Both the position numbers and the translations under genes were made by a program. Shown piece by piece: positions 37,582 to 46,424 of a DNA stretch of 64,000 nucleotides. The notes under the pieces were generated by a model that saw only the letters and a program-made list of their open reading frames with translations, had not been told where the DNA came from and ran no database searches. Source of the stretch: Sclerodactyla briareus (Eukaryota; Echinodermata; Holothuroidea; Dendrochirotida; Sclerodactylidae); assembly GCA_026419785.1 (NCBI GenBank), contig JAODTK010004566.1, forward strand, positions 124,001 through 188,000, read 5' to 3'. The number at the start of each line of letters is the position of its first letter. Position 1 is the first letter of the stretch.

Positions 37582-38912
37582 CCAGAAAGCCAAAGGCTTA
37601 GTGTTCCTTGACTCTTTCGGACAACCTAAAGCTAGACATAAGAAATGGGAGATTGCACCTGCCAGCTCATTATGGGCAACATAACCACTGACAATTCCCG
37701 TTTATTCCGCACCAACAATAGGGGGGTTCCTATCTCTTGTAAGAAAAGCTACACCACTGAATTCGAGATTTTTCAGACTTTGAGCTATGGCGACCTCAGA
37801 TGACCTCTGACCTGCCGTAAAAAATGGGTTCATTACTCATCGTGGGGAACCACATACGAGTATACCTCATCCATCCAGCGGGTCGAGTATCTGTGTTTAC
37901 AAGCAAAATTGGCAGAAATATCGATTTCGCACAAATTTTTTGATTTTCGACTTCCCACACACATGCACCCCGACCCATAACAAAAACATAGGGTTCCTGT
38001 GCTCCCAAAGAGAGCTACACCCAAATTTTTCAACCTGGTCAGAACAACCATTCTGGATTTATTGTGTTTACAAGGTTCGCAGTCTTTGACCCTCTGGTGA
38101 CCCTCTCAGATGACACTCTGACCTCACCTCCAAACACAATAGGGTTCAATGTACTATCATGGGGAACACACATACCAAGTAAGAGCTTCTCCATCTAGGT
38201 GGGGTCGAGGTTTCGTGTTTACAAGCCAAAATTGGCGCAGAATATCAATTTTCCCACAATTTTACTATTTTTGACCAAAATTCACCCGACCTATACCAAA
38301 ACATAGGGTCCTGATCTCCCCTTAGAAAGCTACCAAAAACACCAAATTTCAACCCTGATCAGACCAACCTTCTGGACTTATCGTGTTTTCCAGGTTTTCA
38401 GACTTTGACCCTCAGATGTCTCTGACCTGACCCCAAAACAATAGGGTTCATGTACTCATGATGGAGAACACCATTACCAGTCTAGCTTTCATCCATCCAA
38501 GCGGGTCCGAGTTATATGTTTACAAGCAAACTGGCCAAATATTACTTTACACAAATTTTATCTTCCTATTTTGACCAAACTAAACTCAAACCCGACCTAA
38601 ATAATCCAAAAAACCTAGGTCCTGTCCTCCCCATAAAAAAGCTACACCCAAATTTCACCTGATGAGACCAACCATTCTGGACTTTCGGTTTACAAAGTTT
38701 TCAGACTTTTAGCTCTGGTGACCTCAGATACTCTCTGACCTGACCCCAAAACAATAAGGTTCATGTAGCATCATGGGGCACACACCTCCACGTATGAGCC
38801 TTACCACTCAGACCTGATCAGTTATCGTGTTTACCGGAGCTGGGCTTCCCACACCCACCCACACCGACCTGACTGCATAGATTCCTCTGACTTCGTCAAG
38901 GAATCAAAAATT
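37582..38912 (+). mobile_element. Core-repeat element (d): same ends as (b), fewer units
   Basis: The left end is CCAGAAAGCCAAAGGCTTAG, which contains the small palindrome AAGCCAAAGGCTT, and then TTCCTTGACTCTTTC. It enters a B half near 37,715, followed by A halves near 37,817, 38,137, 38,441 and 38,750, with B halves near 37,984, 38,302 and 38,615. After the last GTTTACCGGAG junction a CCCACACCCACCCACA stretch replaces the CA microsatellite. Then come GACTGCATA and the hairpin GATTCCTCTGAC/GTCAAGGAATC (38,880-38,905), ending in AAAA. At about 1.33 kb against 3.15 kb for (b), it differs mainly in unit number. It interrupts another dispersed repeat: similar CAAATTAGA-ACA-TGAATGACCTCCA sequence occurs on both sides, so the insertion is nested. 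Confidence 0.75.
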
Positions 38913-39450
38913 GGGAACTCCAGTACAGCATAACATCGGGATTTCAAGGAAATCCAACCGACTTCAAGAAGTTATGCAAATTAGAAACATTGAATGACCT
39001 CCAATTACACCGCATCATGTTGAAAGTTTTTAGACAGAAGGTAGACGCATATTCACTAAGTTGTTTCTAGAAATCGACAAACTTTTGTTATTTGACCTAA
39101 TTTTAAAATTTTAATTAGATACTTAATTAGCATATTTTAGACTAAGAACTTTATCAGTCATCTACCCTATCCTGCACCTATGTGCCAAACCCGTCACCAT
39201 AGCACCTATGGTTCAATCCTAATCTTGCTACAGCCAACAATGAATTACTACATAGGCTGAATAACTACTTATCAAGGTCTTTTGTGCCAAAATTTATCAG
39301 ATCGTGTTCACCCACACCGATATCCAAAACCAAATTTTCATCCTAATCGTCTCATCCACCATTTTCAGAGAAATCCTGCTAGAGAGGAGTGGGACCACAT
39401 TATAACAACACACCACAAAGTGATGCTACGTCTCCTCCCTGAACTTTGTT
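38913..39450 (+). repeat. Dispersed repeat, related copy at 49.56-50.14 kb
   Basis: Shared landmarks in the same order include AGCACCTA-GGTTCA, a TAGGCT-AATA block, TTTTGTGCC-AAAT and CAGATCGTG-TCACCCA. The later GAGTGGGAC is followed by an ACA-rich stretch. The exon-like open frame at 39,369-39,453 lies inside this repeat. Function unknown; no coding evidence. Confidence 0.65.
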
Positions 39451-40171
39451 CAGGTGAGACAAAAGAGAATGTTTCAGAGGGTCCCAGTTTTCAATACTCT
39501 ATGACATAATAACAAAGTGCCAATCAACAGTTTCCTTTTTCATTTGTGGGCATAGAAATATTTCTTGGAATACTTTAAGGTGATATGGAGCCCCACCACA
39601 CACAACACCCAGTAAGCTTTTTTTTTAACGGCCAACGGTCTTGTCACAATTTATTTTGAACTAGCACAGGTGAAAAGAGGACAATGTCAAAGCCCAACCT
39701 CAAATTTGAAGGTTCCAGTCATGCTGTCTTGTTGACCATTTCAAACTGATTATTTTGAGGAATTTGAAGAATCTAATAACATAGAATACAAAGGGGAACG
39801 TGCAAACGCCGTCCATGGATGTTACACAGTAAATGCTGTCATTTTTGCGCCGTGATAACAGAAATACAAAATTAGGGTTCAACTACATCCTTTGAATAAT
39901 TTTGTGAGACTATATCTGCGATCTTATTGATAATTTCTTTTACAGGGTTCCGAAAGTACAATGTTTTACACGACCGTTGTTACAGGGGATCCCCCATTTC
40001 CCCCTGTAAATTTTGCAATAGCGCGACTGTGCGATTATTGGCACCCTCTCATCAGCTAAGATTCGTCTGTGGGGTTTGATTGCCATAATGTAATAAATAG
40101 AAAGTACCAACCAGTCAAGTCATATTTATGTGATTAATGGCCTCCTGAAAGTCTTCTAAAATATCATGCAG

Positions 40172-40210
40172 CAGGACTGGGAGAATCCTTGGAGGATGAT
40201 CTGCTGTCAG
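40172..40210 (+). other. Possible small internal exon
   Basis: A 39-base segment lies between an AG (CATGCAG) and a good donor (GTATGT). In one phase it reads GLGESLEDDLLS, which looks protein-like. The acceptor tract is weak. The phase does not join directly to the exon-like segment at 40,890, so an unseen exon or an error would be needed. No protein family is recognised. Confidence 0.2.
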
Positions 40211-40889
40211 GTATGTGGTAAAAGTTTTAAAGGACGAAGGATTGACTTAACCGATGTGATCTTGTGGGGGAATAGGACCTATCTACAGGTCCAAACCATC
40301 ACCTCAATACAATTCCTATGCACTTTTCCATTGTGGCGGAGAAATTAGGGGGAAGTCCCCATCGTACATAATGTGTGAATAACAGTTCAACAACATCACG
40401 AAAATTTCCTTATTCATTCCATTGCTTCAAAGTGTTAATACCCCAACATTTCCAAAAGATTCTACTATCTTTTTCTTACAAATTAACCATCAGCACAATA
40501 CCCACCCAATAACAGCAATCCTCACGCAAAGACTATAATTTTCAAGTGGAATAATGTGTGAATTTCAATAGCAAACAAAGACTATTTGGGAAGAATATGA
40601 CGACAGCATTCAACATTGCACGTTCGAAGCTTTCTTGATCTTGCCCAATAAAAGGTCACAAATACCTCAAGGGTCGACCAGTGTCTGAAATACCTGGTGT
40701 AGCATCCAAGAATGCTCCTCAATCTCCTCAAATGAGCAAGAATGCTGACACTTAAGGACATGCATAGCAGTCATTTTGTACACAAAAAATCGACAGCAGG
40801 CTGTCCACATTCCTCCATGTCCCACGTTTGATTAGTCTGTCTATTGTCTTTATTTCCTTGTTCAGATTGTATCTGTTCTTTTCCAATAG

Positions 40890-40997
40890 ATGGAAGAGGC
40901 AATCAAACTGTTAAGAACCCCTCAGTATGATGTTCCTGATGATGTCATGAAATGGTTTGATGTAACAGCATGTTATGACATCGAGACCTGGCTTTAA
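40890..40997 (+). CDS. Possible terminal exon of an unidentified host gene
   Basis: After a pyrimidine-rich tract and acceptor (CTGTTCTTTTCCAATAG) an open segment of 35 codons begins MEEAIKLLRTPQYDVP, continues through a D/V/W-rich stretch, and ends at TAA (40,995-40,997). Composition and codon use look more coding-like than the neighbourhood, and the segment is not part of a repeat I could find elsewhere in the window. An in-frame stop lies just upstream, within the putative intron, which supports a splice junction or an ATG start here. No homologous family comes to mind. The LTR element begins about 350 bp downstream. It could equally be chance. Confidence 0.3.
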   Translation: MEEAIKLLRTPQYDVPDDVMKWFDVTACYDIETWL

Positions 40998-41339
40998 GCA
41001 ATTTACAATTCAATCATGGACATTTTTTTTTTCACACTTCAGACGTTGTACCGACGACTGGTTAGCAGTGGTCTACTGCAGATGTTACGTTGATTATGAT
41101 TGTTGGATAACGTCAGCAGGATATTTGGAAATATGGATGACTCCTGTATAGTTGTGCCCGCTTATGAGCATATTCTACAAACCATCGGTAGGGCCCTGAG
41201 GATCAATCATTAGAGTTTGTTTGACTGCCCCCTGGTCATGCTGCTCACCAAAATCATCACCTGTTAAGGTTGCCAACTGCAACAGACTCTTTTCAGACCT
41301 TATTTTATGAATGGCTCTCCTGGCTGCTTTCTACACTCT

Positions 41340-41344
41340 CCTTA
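41340..41344. repeat. Target-site duplication, left copy (CCTTA)
   Basis: CCTTA directly precedes the 5' LTR start and is repeated exactly at 46,416-46,420 directly after the 3' LTR end. Five bases is a usual duplication length for LTR integrases. Confidence 0.75.
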
Positions 41345-41401
41345 TGTCACACCAAGCCACGGTACTTTAAGGAACTGTTGGAAGTTTTTTTTTTTGTGAC
41401 A
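41345..41401 (+). repeat. 5' LTR, reduced to both ends
   Basis: The first bases TGTCACACCAAGCCACGGTA match the 3' LTR start at 44,484 apart from an indel and one substitution. The last bases, a T run followed by TTTGTGACA, match the 3' LTR end (T run then TTTGTTGGACA). Only 57 bp lie between, so nearly 1.9 kb of LTR is missing relative to the 3' copy. Confidence 0.7.
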
Positions 41402-41408
41402 GTATTTT

Positions 41409-41427
41409 TGGGGGCTTGTTCCGGGAA
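41409..41427 (+). promoter_or_regulatory. Primer-binding site, tRNA-Pro-like
   Basis: TGGGGGCTTGTTCCGGGA lies 7 bases after the 5' LTR end. It differs from the tRNA-Pro primer site used by murine-leukaemia-type elements (TGGGGGCTCGTCCGGGAT) by one substitution and one inserted T, plus the last base. Position and sequence both fit a minus-strand primer site. Confidence 0.75.
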
Positions 41428-41819
41428 ATTAAGGGAAGGTACTTAGGTCTTTTTTGTTTTCTCCTTTCCAACAGGTAGTCTCCTGGCAGGACTGGCGAAG
41501 GACTTCACTCCGTTTCCACGCACTCTGTCTCCGGTTTGCGCGCAGCTTCGTCGTGTCCAGTGCCACCTGCTACTAACTTCTTCCGTCATCGCCACCTACC
41601 ACTACTTAGCCGCAGTTTTCACATTGTGCAGGTACGGTCAATTGTTTTTATTCAAACACACGCATGTGGCGGACGTTAGCCATTGGTTTATTTTTTTCTG
41701 TAGTTTGTGGGGTTTCCCCCCGCGGGGTCCATTAGTATGTGTAACTTTTTGTGTTTGCATGGCTGCTCAAATGAGCTAGACACAATTCGGGAATAGGCCG
41801 ATAAGTTGGGGGGACGCGT

Positions 41820-42930
41820 TAAGAGATTTCATTCTCGACGAGAGGAACGTAAGGAGGAGCGAGAAGCGCAAAGGGCTGAACGAGCACTAGAAAGAGAGGC
41901 CAAACAAAGGCAGTTCGGTTCTATCAGGAGTTGAGGAAGCATGAACTCGAGCTAAAGAAGCATGAGTTGCAGGTTGAGGCAGCGAGAGCTGCAGTCAGCA
42001 GCTGTCCCCCCAGTCATAGGTCGGCATGGCATTAGAGGGCCTAAACTCCCCCACCGTTCGAATGAGAGCTGGCGACGACATTGGACGCATACATTAACAG
42101 ATTTGAGCGCTATGCCGAGTCTCTGAAATGGGACAGAAACACGAATGGGCCATCAATTTAGAGCTCTGTTGCACAAGGGAAGGCTCTTTTCGAGTATTCC
42201 TCCCTTTCTTCTAGCGAAGCGTCGTGCTACGGACCGTAAAGCCTAGAGTGTGAAAGCATATGCATTGATGCAGAGGGATTCAGGCGGAAGTTCAGGTACA
42301 CTTTGCCACAACAGGACGAGTCCGCCGTTAGATTTTCGAACCGTTTTGAGCACTTACCTCACCCGTTGGTTCAGAGTTTAGCAAATGCCAAGTCCGTCTC
42401 TGTTTTTAAAGGATGTGCTAATCCGGAGCAGTTTGTAACTGTTGCATACAACACTTTGGCCACAACAGTCCACTTGCCACCACAGGACGAGCCGCCGTTA
42501 GATTTTCATTTCGAACCGTTTTGAGCAATTACCTCAACCGTTGGTTAGAGTTAGCAAATGCCAAGTCCGTCTCTGTTTTAAAAGGATTTGCTAATCCGCG
42601 AGCAGCTTGTAAACTGTTGCAATACGGACCAAAAGGTTGTCCTGAAAGAATGGGAACCGGCCCACGATTCAGTAAATGGTCAAATTGTCTGATCAGTATA
42701 TATACCGCACATGGTGGGTAGAAAATTCAGAACAAGCAACGGGATAGCAGCCAAAACCACGCAGGTTTGGGGCAATAGTCAAAAACCCTACCATGAGTAT
42801 CACAAACCAAAAGCTGAGCAGAACAGGCAACTTCCGTTCAGCGGCACTGGTCAAGGGTCGAGTAGAAAGTTCGGCCATTGCTTCCTATGTAATTTCCCAG
42901 TCACCATGGGCTAGAGTTGGTCCAAACGGC
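41820..42930 (+). pseudogene. gag of the LTR element, with coiled coil and SCAN-like capsid region
   Basis: The open stretch from 41,820 gives a highly charged helix (REERKEEREAQRAERALERE), likely a coiled coil, continuing through HELELKKHE. Near 42,075-42,200 come DAYINRFERYAESLKWDRNT and SSLSSSEASCYGP, typical of gag of this group. A capsid C-terminal part follows, with FRRKFRYTLPQQDESAVRFS and later LANAKSVSVLKG. Residues near 42,590-42,700 have the SCAN-like pattern of an R-x-x-C-x-x-L segment before a Q-Y/AH-type ending. CFLC at 42,879-42,890 followed by a histidine pair is probably the remains of a zinc knuckle that would bind RNA. About ten frameshifts interrupt it, and an internal segment is duplicated. 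In intact elements gag forms the particle that packages element RNA. Confidence 0.75.
42304..42640 (+). repeat. Tandem duplication of about 173 bp inside gag
   Basis: CCAC-ACAGGACGAG-CCGCC and TTAGATTTTC, then GCAAATGCCAAGTCCGTCTC, occur at about 42,304-42,475 and again at about 42,477-42,640. The two copies differ by several indels (for example an extra ATTTC block in the second). The duplication repeats part of the capsid coding region and shifts the frame. Confidence 0.8.
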
Positions 42931-43099
42931 AGCGTCTGGCATATTTGTCTGAAATGCTCGACGAAAGAGTAAAAGTGGCGAGGACGACCCTTGGTATCTC
43001 CAGGGTTAAATAGATGACGCGCAAAGTCGCTTGACATAGACGATCAAGAGCTTGCGATTGTCTTCTGGTGACTCTCCATTTCAAGATTTCCCGGAAGCA

Positions 43100-43470
43100 A
43101 GAGCAGATGGGTTCTTGACTTTGAAATTGTCACAAGATACCGATTTTATCTGCAGCCTGTGATGCGCAGAATATGCGCATGCCCACGTTTGAAGGTAAGA
43201 GTTGGCGCACAGAAGGGTACAGGGTCCTCAAGATACTGGGTGTAAGCTGTGTGGTGGTTAGTCTGTTTGGTGGAGCCACAGCACCTGACAGGCGCCGTCA
43301 AGACATGCATTCTCATTGACGGTCCCTAACGCAAATTTCAAATGTGCCTGCATTTATGTAGACACGCCCTATTTTGAAGGGCAGGTTCACGCTCTTTGCA
43401 TGGACAATCCCGTTCTATGAACTCCTAGTGGGGAAACAATAGTCGGATGCCCAAGCGTCCAACAGACCCG
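43100..43470 (+). pseudogene. Aspartic protease region of the LTR element
   Basis: A D-T-G active-site triplet is encoded at 43,232-43,240. Shortly after it, in a shifted frame, comes SCVVV, as expected for a retroelement protease strand. Downstream at 43,355 the open stretch YVDTPYFEGQVHALCMDNPV is followed in another frame by ELLVG, the C-terminal half of the same domain. In intact elements the enzyme processes the Gag-Pol polyprotein as a dimer. Several frameshifts make this copy non-functional. It is followed not by reverse transcriptase but by integrase sequence. Confidence 0.65.
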
Positions 43471-43689
43471 AACCAAACTGGGACCCACTTGCAGGGGAGG
43501 CCCAGAGGATGATAGACGCAACACCACCATAATCAAAACACTTACCAATAGGCCAAACGAGACAGTCAGGCAGCAAGAGGCGAAATCCCGCCAAGTAAAG
43601 TTGCGGAGTAGCCAACCCCTTCATAGAGTCCTGTGATCTGCGGAAGAGCCCCGCAGAACATTGTAGATCCAGCCCTTAAGCGTTGTGGG

Positions 43690-44140
43690 AGTTAGCTAAT
43701 CAGGACAACCCAAAGAGAATAGTTCGGGGTCGAAGTGGTTGTACATTGTGGATGAACGGCATCCTCTATAGGGAGTTCACTTCACACCCACATAGATTAT
43801 GGCAATACAATCCGTCAGCTGGTAGTGCCGACAGAATTGCGCCGTCATTTAATAAACTCGCGCAACGAGTTGATGTTAGGCGGGCGGTCACAGGGGTTGC
43901 AAAAAAACCAAAGACAAGTTACAACTTGTTTCACCTGGCCTGGTGGTGTATGCTGACTTACTAGGTCCCGATCATCATGTAGAAGTGTCAAAGAACCTTC
44001 CCCAAAAAGGAGAGTATCTAAGGTCCCATAGGCACCATGCCTATAATTGAAGAGCCCTTCCAGAGAGTTGCGATAGACCTTGTAGGTCCCATACTCCAGT
44101 CACGACTTCGGAGTTATAGGTAACATATTGGTCCTGTATG
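43690..44140 (+). pseudogene. Integrase N-terminus (H2C2) and start of catalytic core
   Basis: The open stretch near 43,798-43,870 reads GNTIRQLVVPTELRRHLIN and continues to MLGG-(R/H), K-TKDK-like and WPG segments, as in the zinc-binding domain of Gypsy integrases. A cysteine pair lies near 43,985-44,000, followed by a K-R-(R)VSKVP-like piece. From 44,031 an undisturbed run reads GTMPIIEEPFQRVAIDLVGP and contains the first catalytic aspartate (44,076-44,078). The core breaks off within about 50 bases, at the NILVL segment, where RNase H sequence begins. In intact elements integrase inserts the cDNA into the genome. Its position 5' of RNase H is the key structural clue. Confidence 0.7.
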
Positions 44141-44370
44141 CTTCGCATTATTGGGCCGTACAAAAGTTCCAAATATACTTGTATGGCAAGGCATTCATAA
44201 TAGAGACGGACCATCAACCGCTCTCAATGTCTTTGACGATCGAACATCGTCGAGGGGAGAATAATCGTTGGGCGTTGGCGCTTCAACCGTTCGCTTTTCC
44301 CATGCGAAGTCTCACGGAACGGAGAATGTCGGCGCAGACTATTTGAGTAGAAGTGCACATACTGACGGTC
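44133..44370 (+). pseudogene. RNase H of the LTR element
   Basis: The best-preserved coding block of the element. It contains WAVQKFQIYLYGKAFIIETD followed by HQPL, the TDH-x-x-L motif of Ty3/Gypsy RNase H. Further on are RWALALQPFAF and, after a shift, ENVGADYLSRS, the conserved C-terminal motif that carries the last catalytic aspartate. The upstream part of RNase H and all of reverse transcriptase are missing; the join to integrase falls near 44,133-44,150. No coding region follows before the purine tract and 3' LTR, so RNase H is the last pol domain of this copy. Confidence 0.8.
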
Positions 44371-44462
44371 TCGCTGGAGTCGGAGGTACCCTAGAGGGTA
44401 TGTCATCCAGGTCATTGCCATGGTTCGACAAAGGTGAGGGTTTAAATGTAGGACATTTAACT

Positions 44463-44483
44463 GGAGTGGGGGGTTGGTAAAAT
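44463..44483 (+). promoter_or_regulatory. Purine-rich tract before the 3' LTR
   Basis: GGAGTGGGGGGTTGGTAAAA directly precedes the TGTCAC start of the 3' LTR. It is mostly purine, with a few T, and sits where plus-strand DNA synthesis is primed in LTR elements. Confidence 0.55.
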
Positions 44484-46415
44484 TGTCACACCAAAGCCAC
44501 AGTACTTGTGGTTGAAGTTGGGGTGGTTCGGTTCCGTTGTTGGGGTTACTTTGACGCTTCCGTACTAGATTACTTGCGGGACGACCAACTAGAGGGACTA
44601 CGGGGAATGAAAAGGTTGGGTAAGTTGTGGGTTATGCTGGCTGGTGGTAATGGTTTATAAGTCGGGAGGTATGGCGCGTTTGTTTAGGTATTGTGATTAG
44701 GTCCACGCTTTGGTCAGGGATGTATGTTGGATGGGAGTTGGTTGTAGGTTCGATTCCCCGTTAGGTATCACTACGGTTTTGGACTGGTTGTTTTGAAAAC
44801 GTTTTTCTGTTCCATGTGTTTGATAAGGTAGTTCGGTTCCCGTACCCGGTATGCTGTTTTTAAGGCGATAGTCGCCATATCGGAAAATGGGTTTGGCGAA
44901 TAGGGTTATTGGCGGGGTGTACGTTTTTGGCTTTTGCCTGTATCTCTCCTCGGATGGTCTGAGGGTGTATTTTACAAGCGTTTTGCTACAGGAGGTGCGG
45001 GGGAACGGAGTGGTCCGTCTGCCGTCCGTCTTGTGCCGGGATTTAGGCCTACTGGAGGAGTTTCTTCGCCATTTTACCACTGTGAGGATTTACATATGGT
45101 TACATATAGGATAGTCCGGGAAGGGGGCTGTGCGTGTTGTAGGTTGCAGTGGTAGAGGAATTTGGTTCGAGTTTGGCTGTTAGGGAACATGGCAGTGATG
45201 GTGGTTTTGTATGTGTAGATTACCACGGTAGTAGTCAGGATTTAGGGGTGGTGCTTTGTTAATAGGTGTTGGCCATTGTATTCGCATTCGTTTGTGAATG
45301 TATTCATTTTCACATATATTGTATTGGTGGTGGTTTGGTGTTTGTCTTTTCAAGAATTGTAGGAATGTTGGGTTGCGTTGGCACAGTGAGTTGGTACATT
45401 CTCTCTCAGCCAATGACGGTGTCACATGCTGCCAGCAGACAAAAGACAATTAGTAAGCTAATTATTTTAGGTGTGGTTATGTTCACGGCACTGTGTTGGT
45501 TTTCCTTCAGTGCTACCGGCGGTGGGGTTACTACTGGGGAGGAGTAGGTCGATCGTTACGGGGTCTGGAGGACACCAAGTGCCGGGACGAGTCGTGGGGC
45601 GGAGACTGCTGGGGTGTGAGGCGTGTTAGCAGAAAACAAAGGCCGGAAGTTTGTGTCGGGTGGGGTCACAGGTTTTCGAATTTGAGGTGTGATAGAAACT
45701 GAACAGGACGTTAGATTGGTGACGAGGGTTTAGAGAGCGGGGCTCGGTGGTTGATCGTGGAGAAGATGAATTATATTTTTGAGAGACAGAGAGAGATTTG
45801 GTTTATATTTGAATTTGATGGAGAGATAATTGGATATTTTTGAAATGAGAGAGAGAGGAGATTTGGTATATTTGGAATTGATGGAATGAGATTAATTGGG
45901 ATATTTTGGAAGTGCGAGAAAGAGGAGAATTTAGGAGTTTTGGAATTGAGAGTATTTGTCAATATAAATTTGTGGACGTGGATTTTTCATTTTGTGAATT
46001 TGTGGAATCGTTATTTGGTGTATTTCGAAAACTTAAAAAAATGTAATCGTTCAAAGCCTTAGCAAGGAGAATTTATTTTGTGGTTAATAGGAAGGGGAAC
46101 ACCGTACTTAAATTGGGATTAGGGACAATATACATGTGTGATATTTCGTCTAGGAAGGTTAAGGCGGGCATAGGGTAGTATAGCGCGGGGGAGTGCATAG
46201 ATTCATCGACAGATACTACAGAGTATTAGAATTATATTTTCCTTCAATGTTGTATAGTAATTTAGAGAGGATCATTCTATGCATTTTGTGTGAAAGGGAG
46301 AATAGTAGGTATTATAAATTATTTTTCCATTTTCCTGGGACACTTTGTTGTTTAGTATCTTTCCCACTAGACATTCAAGGACGAATGTCGTGGATTTTTT
46401 TTTTTTTGTTGGACA
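44484..46415 (+). repeat. 3' LTR, about 1.93 kb, G+T-rich
   Basis: It begins TGTCACACCAAAGCCACAGT, matching the 5' LTR start, and ends with a T run and TTTGTTGGACA immediately before the CCTTA duplication. The plus strand is conspicuously rich in G and T and poor in C over most of its length, with a GAGAGA-rich segment at 45,775-45,925. Open frames inside it (for example 44,697-45,080 minus, 45,266-45,547 plus) show no known domain and probably reflect the skewed composition. A B-box-like GGTTCGATTCC near 44,750 has no tRNA structure around it. Promoter and polyadenylation signals could not be assigned with confidence. Confidence 0.65.
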
Positions 46416-46420
46416 CCTTA
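46416..46420. repeat. Target-site duplication, right copy (CCTTA)
   Basis: An exact copy of 41,340-41,344, directly after the GGACA end of the 3' LTR. Confidence 0.75.
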
Positions 46421-46424
46421 CCAC

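Larger units (their letters stand above)
41345..46415 (+). mobile_element. Ty3/Gypsy-type LTR retrotransposon, Gmr1-like, defective
   Basis: The element is delimited by CCTTA duplications and by LTR ends beginning TGTCACACCAA and ending GACA. In order it holds a 57-bp 5' LTR remnant, a tRNA-Pro-like primer site, gag with a SCAN-like capsid part, an aspartic protease with DTG, the zinc-binding N-terminus and first core segment of integrase, RNase H, a purine-rich tract and a 3' LTR of about 1.9 kb. Integrase upstream of RNase H is the Ty1/copia-like order that defines the Gmr1-like group of deuterostome Ty3/Gypsy elements, and the vertebrate SCAN domain is held to derive from gag of that group. 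Reverse transcriptase and most of the integrase core are absent, and every frame is broken, so this copy cannot move by itself. The deletions may be real or an assembly collapse. Confidence 0.8.

Noticed and set aside
39369-39453. Exon-like segment with acceptor, 28 open codons and donor (RNPAREEWDHIITTHHK)
   Set aside because: It lies inside a dispersed repeat; the corresponding region at 50.06-50.14 kb has similar sequence (GAGTGGGAC-like then ACA-rich) with no open frame, so the coding look is probably chance.
44735-44775. Possible tRNA: GGTTCGATTCCCC resembles a B box
   Set aside because: No A box at the right distance and no cloverleaf pairing; it lies inside the LTR.
44697-45080. 127-codon minus-strand open frame
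   Set aside because: It sits in the G+T-skewed 3' LTR, where the complementary strand is poor in stop codons; there is no domain.
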